A DNA stretch of 64,000 bases from NCBI RefSeq assembly GCF_000003815.2, contig NC_049980.1:6076527-6140526 (forward strand), in the 5' to 3' direction. A program made the translations under genes and the position numbers. The notes beneath the pieces are model-generated. The model was given only the letters and a program-made list of their open reading frames with translations, did not search any database and was not told where the DNA came from. Every line of letters begins with the position of its first letter. Positions within the stretch are counted from its first letter, which is position 1. This DNA is from Branchiostoma floridae. Taxonomy: Eukaryota > Chordata > Leptocardii > Amphioxiformes > Branchiostomatidae. This document shows positions 12,901 to 21,045 of this stretch, piece after piece.

Positions 12901-15900
12901 GCCTCACAGTCAACAAATAAGAAGGGAAAGTTAGCATTGAGACAAACTGACAAAAGCTTTCACATTCAAGTTTAACTGTTTTTTACATACAAGTTGCCAC
13001 ACATTGTATCCTTCAGAATTTTTGTACAATAATTGAAAAGTTTTTCTTCTTCAAAAATGTGAATTAAAGTTGCATGAAGTACAGGGTGAACACAGGTATA
13101 GAAAATATGTCTTGCTGCATAACAAATTAAGCTCATAAGCTTATCAATATTGCAAATCGGAGAATGAATATTTGTGCTATAGGTCGGACTTCAATTATCC
13201 TTGCATGATGTTTCCATGAAAACAAGTCAAGATGAACTACATGATTGTGCAAAGTGATCAAAAAGTAAAAAAAAAAATTACAACAAGTGTCTACTTGCTT
13301 TAAATGGAATGTGTCATACTGACTTTTTAATGGTAGTGATTTTTGCTTGATTTGCAAATCTAAGCAGCCTTTATCAAAGCTTAAAGGGGCAGTCCACTCC
13401 AGACGGGACAGTTATTTTCCGATAGATATTAATTGTGGAAGTGACAAATGTATGCTACGTACCATTATACGATAGAGAAGCCATTAGCCCCATGCGCATC
13501 AAAAAGCATTCAGTTTTCTACAAAACCCCCCAAGTAGCCCCTAATTAAATCAATCTCAGCCTATGGCTGAATACAATGTGCCTGACAACGCCTGACTAAG
13601 TCAGGATACAAAGCTAATTTCAGGGGCGCTAAGAAAAACATGTATTGATATGTGTTCTTTGATATCTTGTGAAAAATTGACCTTCTTGGTGTGCTTAGCG
13701 CCCCTCATTTATGCTGAAAATATTCAAGATGAAGGAAGTGTCTACACGTATAGGGAATACATGGGTAGGGTCTGCATGGGTTTAGTGAGTATCATATTGC
13801 TTTACAAACACATGTTGTTCCTACTTACAGCAGCTGCTTGAGTTGTTGTCGGACTTGGTTCAGCCCCTTCTCGATGGCCTGTCTCTCCATGTTGGCCTTG
13901 TCCAGCGACTCCTGAAACTTCTCCTCCGTCTTGCGGAGCCTCCCCAGCGTCTGCTCCAGCTCTCCGTCCGTCTCGTGCTGCGCCTGTCGTATCCTCGCCA
14001 TTGAGTCCATCTCCAAGTCCAGCTTCTCTTCCACCAAGGGGCTGGAGTACAACAGAAAGAACTACCATATGAAAAACTACAAAAAGATAGACCAAAAAAC
14101 AAAACCTCCCCATGAATTAGTAGCCTCTTCCATTGACCCCATGACCTGGAAAGTCTGTCATGTCTGATAAATGACCTCTGAACTCTAATTCCTGTCACTC
14201 AGAAAAGAAAAAAAATAGCATATGAAAAACTACAAAACGACAGACAGGCTGAAAAACAATACCTCCCCATGAACTAGTAGCCTTGTCCATTGACCCCATG
14301 ACCTGGAAAGTCTGTCATGTCTGATAAATGACTAGTTCTACCACCTCAGAACTCTACCGGTACATCCTGTCACTCCCACAAGTCTGACCTTTGTGGTAAC
14401 ACCATCTTTCCACTCACTTCTTGCCACTCTTCTGACAAAGAGTTCAAATTCCTATCAACACACAAGAACACAAGCACCCAGAAGTACACACTTGTATACA
14501 CACACACAAAGGCAAACATCCATACACAGTGAAAGCAATACTAGTTGTTAGTCAGATTGTTGTTGCAACAGAAGAGTTTTTAACCTCCAGCCAGCTAAGG
14601 TAGCCACCAGGCATCAAATCTGTATTCTGTTATTGGGTTAGGCTGCAGGATGATGGTTAAGTTGTAGGCTATATCAAACCAACTATGGTCAAGACTAGGA
14701 CGTCATTAATGTTGCTTCACACAGAGTGGGACTGACCAGTGTTTCTGAGTGAAGCCGATGTCTTCTTTCACGTTAGTGTTGAGTCGCTCGGCCACCTGCG
14801 CCTTGGTCAGTACTCTCTGGTTCTGTCTGGTCTTGTAGTTGACATGCCAGTGGAGCTCACTGATGTCCATGGCACATGCCTCATGCTCTGTGAGAACAAC
14901 ACACTCAATGTAAATTTCATACATCATTTCTGTGAACAAAGTACCAACATGCTTTTGGTCAAACCTCTAAACCTTTTCGAATTCAAATGACCCATGACTA
15001 CATTTGTACATGTATCTAAATGTTCTGAATGTTTTCTGTGCTCAATACATTACAGGTGTCACAACACTGGAAAGTGACTGTTTGACTGCTGCTCGGGTGA
15101 CCAATAAAATGTTTAACAGGTGGGTCACTATAGACAGGATTCTTAACGCTTGTGACAACAGCTACAGGAAAATTACCTATTAAAGGGGCCGCCAAAAGTC
15201 GTCGCATTGGCCAGGCAGTCTTTATGTAGTGTAGAAAGTGTTTGTCAGTGTAGGAAGACCATGACATTGTAAAACAAATCTACACCACCTTTGCGAAGAC
15301 GCTTACTGTTCAGCGGGAGATTAACCCAATGAGTATGGAGGATCATAAGTTATAGATGGAGGGAGAGAGTCATCTTCGACAATTTTTTTCCATCCCCCTG
15401 GATTATGAATTTGGAAATCCTCAAGGGCACAGTGATCCTATGGGGGTCAGAGGGATGCTACCCCAGGAAAATGTTTTAAATCTAGACCCTCTGTAATGCT
15501 ATTTCCTATATTTTGAGGGGCAAATTCTGCTGGTAGACTCTGCTTGGTTCAACGTCATCTGATTAAATATCTTTAGATGCTGATTTTTGTCCATCATAGA
15601 GGATGGAATGTGCAAAATTTTGGTCTGTCCTCAACAGCAAAATTCCGCCAAAGATGGAAGGACAAATGCTGGCTAGAACCCTGATGATGATGCTTCTCAC
15701 CTCTCTGTACAGACAGCGGGAGTTCCACCATCCTCCTGTGAGACAGCATGTCTATCTTGGCCTGCAGTCTCTTCCCCTTCTGCTTCTCCTCCACCAGTTT
15801 GTTCTCCGTGTCCAGCCTGTCTGCCTCCAGCCTGCCCAGCAGGGCCATCACCTCGTCAATCACCTCCTCCGCGCCCAAATATGGCAGTTCTGGGACAGCC

Positions 15901-18900
15901 ACTGGCTCCTCTGGCTCCTCCTCTTCTGTTGTGTCAAAGGTCAAAGTCAGAGCAGTAAAATTGTACACCATGTATGTATACCCAACAATGTTCCAGAGGT
16001 TGGAATAATACATACATGTAGTCTGAAATCTAGACATGTTGGATTGAGCCCACTTCCAACTTCCACCATTGGAAGAAGACTAAAGCTAAGAAGACTTGAT
16101 TCCAGGCTTAAATGCAACACTTCCACTTGGGACCTTATCAACATGTTAGTCTTCTAAAATTTATCTATGAAATCCATGCATATTTTACATAATACAAGTA
16201 AAATTCAATGTCTTTTGCAATTGTACAAACATTGGTCAATTATAAGGTAGTCTCACATGTAATTCAACATGTAATTATGTATATTAAGTATGTAGTTATA
16301 TAATTGTAAATCTTGAAATTTTTGCTATGGTTACTTTGTAGTTTCACAGTGTCCTTTCTACCACAAATTCATGACAGAGTAACTATGCCAAACTCTCCCT
16401 TGTATTTCTACCATACTAGCTACAGAAATTTGTTTTAACCTTCAGAAGAACCTCCTTTTTCTTACACCTACTACATGCAAAATGAAACCACTACAGAAGC
16501 AAATGAATATACAATATTTCAGTATCCAACGACATACTGTCTTACCTTCGTCCAACATGGATGCCCCGTAACCCCTGACCTCTAACGTCCCCACCGTGGA
16601 GGTCTCGTTGGAGCTGGATGCTCCCAGCAGCCTCCTCTCCAGCGCTCCGATGGATGATGAACTGGAGGATGTGGAAGGGGGAGCAAACCGCAGCTGCTTC
16701 TTAGTCTGGGTCGTACCACCTGGAAGGATGGAATAATGCTACATGAGAATTTTCAAGACACCTTGAAATCCTTAAGACTTATCATTGAGATTTTTGTAAA
16801 ATACTCTTGAGTTCTTTTTAAAGTATTTTGAAATCTTTTCACCGCATCTTGAGATTCTTTCAAAATAAAATAAAAATGATCTTGAAATTTCTTTTTTCAT
16901 GGCACTTGAGATTATATCAAATATCTCAAGATGAAATCAAGACATCTCAAGATTTAGCAGAAAATCTCAAGATACATGGAATAATATTGGGGTCTTGTGC
17001 TAAATCCTGAGATGAACAGCAGTGGTGTACATGTGCATGAATGTATGTCTATGTTCAGATTTCTTGGCACCTGCAAATCATGTTGCCACAGAAATACCTC
17101 CTTCCTACTTGGTGAAGAAATCTGTGAGGCTTACTTTTAGCAGGTGGAGAGGCCTCGGTCCCGGAAGACAGGATGCCAGCCATGATGGGTGGGGGTTCCA
17201 CTGTGATCCTTCCTGCCACAGAGTCTCCATACTCACTCATGATCTCTATAGTCTTCTCCTGGAACCAACGCTCAATCTTGTCCTGAGTACACAATAACAT
17301 CATTTATCATTGTGATGAGGGCATGCAGCAATATTCTTGACACAAGTTTTGGCAATGGCATGAACGGATCATAGAGGAGGGTCCATCTATTTATTGGAAT
17401 ACTAGAATACACATAAATAATCGTGAAATCTTTTAAAAAAACAGTGATAAGTAAATACAAATGTACCCGGTATGGCAGGTTTGAGACAGCATTTGTGCAT
17501 GTAATAGTCTGTATATGGACCAAAAAAACATTCAAATTTTGTAACTTGTAACCAGTAATGACAACATTATGGTGGATGAAGACTGTCATCATTGGTCTCC
17601 AGTATTTTCCAGTGATACGCCAGTATTTTCTAGTGATGTTCTCATTACAGCCTGCTATATTTATTCATTAAATCATAGTGCATTTTGGTAGATTCCACCC
17701 TTCGGTGTGTTCTGGTGTATTCCAACTGAGGCTGTACATAGCTCGTTCACACAACACCTTTACATGTATCTTTGAAAACATGCTGATCTTGTATAGGTGA
17801 TTTTGCATGATGAACCCACCTGTAGTTGGTGCAGATGTGAGGTGGCCTTGTTGATACAAGGAGAAACAGCATTGGTCAGGGCACAGCTTCTCCTTCTGAA
17901 GGGTTTCACAAAACCGTGCGGCCAATCCTGAGGGATGGTGTCTAGCGGAGCAACAGAGTCTGAAAAATGAAAAAACAAAAATTGGTAAAAACAACTTGCT
18001 AGAGGAATAGGTGGTGGCATCAAATGTGAAAATATCTAATACAATAGTGGACATGCATACATGTATATGGAAAGACATCCAGTGACATACAATTTTGTTA
18101 AACTGTGGACAAAAGATAAAGACCAAAAATGACAGTGAATTGAGGAAGGGAATGTCAACTGTACATGTAAATGTAGATGTAGTGCAATAGGACAAGTATT
18201 TCTTTCTCTCTTTTAGTAATCCAACTGTCTGCCTTTCGCCCTTTTGGGCATGAAAACACAATACATATCATTATCAATATCATGATCATTTTAAGACCAT
18301 GATATATTTGAATCTACATTCATGTATACTAAGATAAGGATGCCCCAGAACATCAATCAAAAGTAAACGCAGCCGGAACGTACCTGCAAGCTCTTCTGCA
18401 TATTCATCTTCATCCTCCTGTACCTGGCCACCTGGATCACTCCCCCTACCTGAAATAGATGGATGGTTATTTTCAATGATAAGTGTAAAGATACTTATAG
18501 TGTGTATCAAAGATCCTTTGGCTTTACATACAAGCTTTGCAGGCATGTGGCATGACAGCAACTGTTTTACTCCATGGGTACTCGCTGCCACCCGGCCCAC
18601 AGAGGAGCCAAATGACGAACAGCCACAAACACTGTGACACCTGCACCTAATTTACGAGCGATCGCTGTTGTTGTTTGTATCCGGGGTATTTAACGGCTGG
18701 TGCCTAGCAGGACGTCAGTAGATTGGATCAAAAATTGATATCTAAATTAGCAGATAAAATCACTGGTTAATATGAGTAGAGTAGAGTAGAGTAGAGTTTC
18801 TTCGGCCAGGTAGGAAACGGCTGGTTCCATTTTAGGCCGTTCTTCACTTTTATGTCACAGCAGTCATTTCCAGTTTGTGGGGGTTGTCTAGAGCTCGGAA

Positions 18901-20469
18901 GTCAAAGTACACTTTGTGTTTCTGCATGAGCCTGTCCAGCCTCTCCTTGAAGCAGTTTATGCTGGGAGAATTTTACATATGTAAATTATGTAAATCAATC
19001 TTTTGCCAAACACCTGCTTTTTGCCTACCAATGCGTCACAGTGACATCATTGCGATCACTCGTATAGATGAAATCCACCCACCTATGACCAAGCCCTCAA
19101 GACAAACACATGAAGAAGAGTAGACTGAATATCCTGTCACACCTAATATTGCACATCCATCTGCAAGTATTGTTTTAGGTCTCATTGATGAGTTTCTTCT
19201 TCCCATAGACTGCCATGTTATAATTCGTGGTTTAAATGGGCGCGTTTATAATGATGCTACGTGAAATTTCAGCAGATTTTTCATTCTATGTCGAGCACAT
19301 TTACCCTATATCCTGGGAAAAAATTGCCAACGTAAACTATACGTAGGAACTTTTTTTATAGCAATTACAAACTACGATTAGTCAATCCCCACAAAAGGCA
19401 CTTTTTCACTGCTAGTGTACAACCGCACCACTCAGAACCCACGACTGTGTACCTCCGACCTAGCGCGCGGCTGCAAAACTTGACCTGCTAATGTCTTCAG
19501 TTACAAATAAGTTTTCACCAATCTAACTTTTGAGATCAGTTCCGCTGGCTAAAAGGGAATTTCTCACCGCTAAAAACATGCGTCCGTGCAGCCGTTCATT
19601 TTTGGCTCGGATCTCTTTTAGGGTACCCACTCGCGGAGTAATACTAGTACATCAATGAGACCTTAATTTTAAAGCTCAGCTTGTGTCTGAGGATGACCCA
19701 TAAGTAGTTACTTGTATACTTGCTGGTACATTTGTATGACGTGCACAAACAATATTGTGCGCAACAATACAAAACAAATAAGCATGCTGTCCTACACCCC
19801 TGACTTTGATATGTGTTTTCCTAATTGTAGGAAGGGTACAATTCTGCGTACAAGTAGAAAAGTACATTCTAAGAAAACTACAGTTTTTACAGCGAACGTA
19901 TAAAACGACGTCGAACAGCGACGTTGGCGTTCGTTCCACAGGTGTGGTATTCGAACGCGTTTTCGAACGCGTTCGCACAGTTGAATAAAGTGGAGTTGAG
20001 TTTTGCGATCCAATGTGTACAGTCGTGTTCTTCGTTTTTCCGTCTTCCGCCGTGTGTTATGTCTCCTAAACCCGCTGCAACGACCCAAAAATCAGGGAAT
20101 CTTTAATACCAACACCCCGCATTCCCTACATAATGTTTCTGTGTAAAGTTAGAAAAGCACTCCGATGCAAAGTGAAACAAAATTTACTAGTATTTTTATT
20201 TGAACAGGTTGACCTAGTTGTTTACCTGACATGCAAACAACAAATTTGCTACAGCATTATTACATCTGTCTGGCAGCGTGAAAGCTTCAGGACAATCTTA
20301 AGAACCTACCTTCACTCTGGATTTTTTCTAGGGCGAATTTCAGCAGCTTCTCTTCGTAAAAACCTGACTTTTCCCCATCATCATCATGATCGCCTGCAGA
20401 GTTTGGGACAGGATGGGCAACTGCTCCCTCAAAACCGGGCAAAGTTCTCTCCAAATTGGGATCTGGCAT
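58..20469 (-). CDS. CCDC178: CCDC178-like coiled-coil protein, 3' end outside window
   Basis: The molecular role of this family is poorly known and I assign none. Coding exons in transcription order: 20310-20469, 18384-18449, 17820-17959, 17135-17282, 16546-16719, 15701-15925, 14737-14887, 13829-14041, 12663-12816, 12053-12148, 11610-11746, 10422-10605, 5788-5850, optional 3732-3836, 2415-2639, 1737-1850, 816-961 and 58-217. All have GT/AG borders and matching phases, giving about 852 codons without the optional exon; I recall human CCDC178 as close to this length. Residues 1-75 are acidic. Residues 97-113 hold a Cys-containing basic motif (RRRSCALTNAVSPCINK). Residues 172-235 are a Ser-rich linker. 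From about 245 onward the protein is almost entirely charged heptad-like coiled coil. The start at 20469 has a good context (cgccATGc). The last visible exon ends phase 0 at a donor, so more exons lie left of base 1. Exon 9 has an in-frame TAA (codon 439). The name rests on the motif, the architecture and the head-to-head ASXL neighbour. Confidence 0.78.
1462..1690 (-). mobile_element. tRNA-derived SINE relic (family B)
   Basis: This is one of four diverged copies of the same element in the window. The others are at 12377-12615, 30787-31055 and, on the plus strand, 33386-33585. Shared landmarks include ccctagctcttttagacaag, a diverged tRNA-like head at the right end (cctatcaggactatgcatgc on the plus strand), and a degraded B-box region. 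It lies in a CCDC178 intron. Confidence 0.55.
2415..2639 (-). CDS. CCDC178: CCDC178 coiled-coil exon
   Basis: This 75-codon phase 0/0 exon encodes a highly charged heptad-type segment (for example LQLEAKKKQDKVTKKVDEIE). The acceptor is ccacacag|aca and the donor aag|gtgggt. It is the longest visible exon in the C-terminal third and joins in frame to the exon at 5788-5850, with or without the optional acidic exon. Confidence 0.7.
2820..3162. mobile_element. MITE, CAGGGCTCGAAATAC family, copy 1
   Basis: This 343-bp element has terminal inverted repeats cagggctcggaataccac and the complement at the right (gtatttcgagccctg). It is flanked by TATAT on both sides (2815-2819 and 3163-3167), a 5-bp target duplication. 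Subterminal parts repeat tgcaccagtgcaggt in both orientations. No coding capacity. Related copies lie at 26674-27436 and 29007-29558. Confidence 0.8.
3732..3836 (-). CDS. CCDC178: candidate acidic cassette or alternative last exon of CCDC178
   Basis: An acceptor (ccccag|gttgta) opens a phase-0 frame reading VVVDLLHADFFGTDLASV, followed by an acidic tail rich in Asp (EDPYYDDNDDDDD). A donor-like gatgat|gtcagt at 3731 would make it a 35-codon cassette that keeps frame between the exons at 5788-5850 and 2415-2639. If read through instead, it ends at TAG 3687-3689 and would be an alternative last exon; an AATAAA lies at 3261-3266 on this strand. The Asp run is encoded by a GAT repeat, so chance expansion is possible. 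The donor is weaker than those of neighbouring exons. Confidence 0.45.
4034..4090. repeat. perfect 27-bp palindrome, 3-bp loop
   Basis: The left arm starts ctgaattctctacccattaa and the right arm is its exact complement, ending ttaatgggtagagaattcag, with only AAT between. It can form a long hairpin in DNA or RNA. It sits in a CCDC178 intron and may be a recent foldback element or an assembly artefact. Confidence 0.8.
4556..5613. mobile_element. 1.06-kb inverted-repeat DNA transposon relic with TTAA ends
   Basis: Both ends read TTAAGCCCCGGTCACAAAGC inward, one as the complement, giving TIRs of about 30 bp within longer related subterminal sequence. The TTAA at each end (4556-4559 and 5610-5613) fits the target duplication of piggyBac- or Kolobok-like transposons. 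The interior has several taCGATg repeats and no intact transposase. A second, imperfect end-like copy (acgcgctttgtgaccacggc) lies inside near 5480. Confidence 0.8.
5930..10098. repeat. 64/69-bp minisatellite with higher-order structure
   Basis: About 4.2 kb of head-to-tail units, roughly 64 copies. The base unit is 64 bp (gtgactacctcaggcataca, then tgtaaggaccacctggccat, then tgataaacagtcaaacctgt, then aaaa); a variant has five extra bases (aaaaataaag). Marker variants repeat at longer distances: an attgattataaaactg variant 585 bp apart (6127 and 6712), a caaacatgtaaaa variant 650 bp apart (8031 and 8681), and the 7586-7913 block again at 9536-9863 (1950 bp). Since 64 is not a multiple of three, the short ORFs in it are not genes. 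It lies in the CCDC178 intron between exons 10422-10605 and 5788-5850. Confidence 0.97.
10085..10200 (-). repeat. dispersed repeat from which the minisatellite seems to derive
   Basis: The right flank of the minisatellite reads gaccacctggtcaatgtgat, then cttttggtggtctcttagat and aagaatcctgtctatagtga. The same landmarks in the same order occur at 15113-15230 (complement) and 54295-54425 (complement). The minisatellite unit (gaccacctggccattgataa) matches the start of this element, so the array probably grew from one of its copies. Confidence 0.6.
10197..10216. repeat. (TACC)n microsatellite
   Basis: Five tandem tacc units follow directly after the dispersed repeat at the end of the large minisatellite. 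Confidence 0.8.
12377..12615 (-). mobile_element. tRNA-derived SINE (family B)
   Basis: It shares with 30787-31055 the blocks cctagctctttttgacaag, ggtggaccatggattaatgt and ctaaggactgcgaccctttc, and the tRNA-like head at the right (aaccattggactatacat). Inserted in a CCDC178 intron. Confidence 0.65.
12663..12816 (-). pseudogene. CCDC178: CCDC178 exon 9 with in-frame TAA
   Basis: The exon fits its neighbours in phase (enters after two bases, leaves phase 0) and reads LAELNRAQAMNTA, then stop, then TQKVVDTRKKIEDSQ and onward. The TAA lies at plus-strand 12777-12779, at about codon 439. The other two frames do not give coiled coil, and both splice sites look sound, so the exon is otherwise intact. 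A single C-to-T change from CAA would explain it. I cannot tell whether it is an allele, an assembly error or a genuine truncation. If real, the product stops about half way along the visible coding sequence. Confidence 0.6.
14066..14375. repeat. two-copy tandem duplication in a CCDC178 intron
   Basis: About 155 bp is present twice: from 14066 and from 14219. Shared blocks include catatgaaaaactacaaaa, cctccccatgaa, ccattgaccccatgacctgg and aaagtctgtcatgtctgata. Divergence between copies is modest. The left copy starts only about 25 bp from the acceptor of exon 13829-14041. Confidence 0.75.
15113..15230 (+). repeat. dispersed repeat, copy related to the minisatellite flank
   Basis: It contains gtcactatagacaggattct, then ttggccaggcagtctttatg, matching the complement of 10085-10200 and the plus strand of 54295-54425. 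Confidence 0.55.
16740..17005. repeat. degenerate inverted array of an atcttgagat motif
   Basis: More than ten imperfect copies of tcttgagatt on the left half are followed by its complement (aatctcaaga) on the right half. The 260-bp stretch can therefore fold on itself. It fills most of the intron between exons 16546-16719 and 17135-17282. Confidence 0.55.
17820..17959 (-). CDS. CCDC178: CCDC178 exon 3 (conserved Cys-rich basic motif)
   Basis: This exon encodes residues 76-122, including FRRRSCALTNAVSPCINKAT. A stretch with two cysteines, an invariant-looking SPC and an INKA turn before a helix is my main sequence argument for CCDC178. It is a recognition from memory and was not aligned. The exon enters in phase 1 and leaves in phase 0, so it joins cleanly to its neighbours. 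Confidence 0.72.
18774..18797. repeat. (GAGTA)n microsatellite
   Basis: Four to five tandem gagta units inside CCDC178 intron 1, before a segment resembling other dispersed repeats. Confidence 0.75.
19177..19663. mobile_element. MITE-like element with AGGTCTCATTGATG ends
   Basis: A 14-bp perfect terminal inverted repeat (aggtctcattgatg at the left, catcaatgagacct at the right) bounds 487 bp with no coding capacity. I could not define a clear target duplication. It lies in the first CCDC178 intron, about 650 bp from exon 1. Confidence 0.6.
20310..20469 (-). CDS. CCDC178: CCDC178 exon 1 (start codon, acidic N-terminus)
   Basis: This exon encodes residues 1-53, beginning MPDPNLERTLPGF, then an acidic DDD stretch and an amphipathic segment (FYEEKLLKFALEKIQSE). 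It ends after one base of the next codon at a consensus donor (g|gtaggt), which matches the phase of the exon ending at 18449. The ATG lies 519 bp from the ATG of the divergently transcribed ASXL gene. Confidence 0.75.
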
Positions 20470-20988
20470 GGCGATTTCTTAGTGTTACTTTCACCCAAAG
20501 TCTTTACAAAGATGTTTGGATCATTTTAAGCTTCCTGTTTGCCACGATTGTAGTGTTTTAAGGCGGAAAATCTAGATGATAAACAATTTTAGCCTACAGC
20601 CGCCATATTGTTTTCCGATGTAGCCATGGTTGCCGAAGATTCCCGATGTACCATAGGTCAAAGGTCATAAAATGGTAAAAATAGCATTTTTTGTCTTATT
20701 CTCCATTTTCTGGAATAGAAATCAATTGAGAAGTCTTAAAAACCGTATGATATCATAATTGGATGAAGATGAGAGGTAACCGATGATGTTTATTTGCGAA
20801 ATCGTAAAATTTCCGAGTAGAGCCGAAAATTAATGAGATGGTCACATGATTATAGTTGGCTTTCAAAATGGCGGACCTGGGTCAGAAGCGTCGGATTTTA
20901 GGAGTATAGTTCCCTGTTTTCCCGGACAATTTTGCACGAATATTGCTTCCCATCCACATCGGCACATTCCTGAACACCCCAAGCAGCC
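20470..20988. promoter_or_regulatory. shared head-to-head promoter of CCDC178 and ASXL
   Basis: Only 519 bp separate the two start codons, so both transcripts must start here unless there are distant untranslated exons. The segment has a YY1-type motif on the minus strand at 20599-20610 (caatatggcggc) and another on the plus strand at 20865-20874 (aaaatggcgg). A cacatg E-box sits at 20843-20848. I see no TATA box at a sensible position. YY1 motifs close to start sites are typical of housekeeping and bidirectional promoters; their use here is inferred. Confidence 0.6.
20868..20909 (+). other. short upstream ORF overlapping the YY1 motif
   Basis: An ATG inside the YY1-type motif (aaaATGGCGGA) opens a 13-residue ORF (MADLGQKRRILGV) ending in TAG 79 bp before the ASXL start codon. 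A second upstream ORF of 14 codons plus stop lies at 20626-20670 (ccATGGttgcc). If the ASXL transcript starts far enough upstream, these could lower translation. The transcription start is not known, so this is a possibility only. Confidence 0.35.
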
Positions 20989-21045
20989 ATGAGGGAGAAA
21001 TCGAGAAAGAAGAAAGGCCGGACTTGGGCAGAAGCGGCCAAAATG
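20989..21045 (+). CDS. ASXL: ASXL exon 1 (start, basic N-terminus)
   Basis: This exon encodes residues 1-19, [19 protein letters not shown]. The basic run followed by RTWAEAA is the hallmark start of ASXL proteins. The donor (atg|gtgggt) leaves phase 0, and joining to exon 2 keeps the spacing expected for the HARE-HTH helix. The intron that follows is about 2.5 kb long. Confidence 0.93.

Noticed and set aside
13382..13706. A MITE starting aaggggcagtccactccaga
   Set aside because: Only a small hairpin (aggggcgctaag against cttagcgcccct, about 13621-13707) is clear; I could not find matching outer ends or a target duplication.
15603..16157. A 184-residue plus-strand ORF
   Set aside because: It lies antisense to a well-supported CCDC178 coiled-coil exon (15701-15925); Leu/His-rich antisense reading of coiled-coil codons explains it.
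18875..19123. A small gene in CCDC178 intron 1
   Set aside because: No domain, start context or splice pattern; the region is intronic and next to a MITE-like element.
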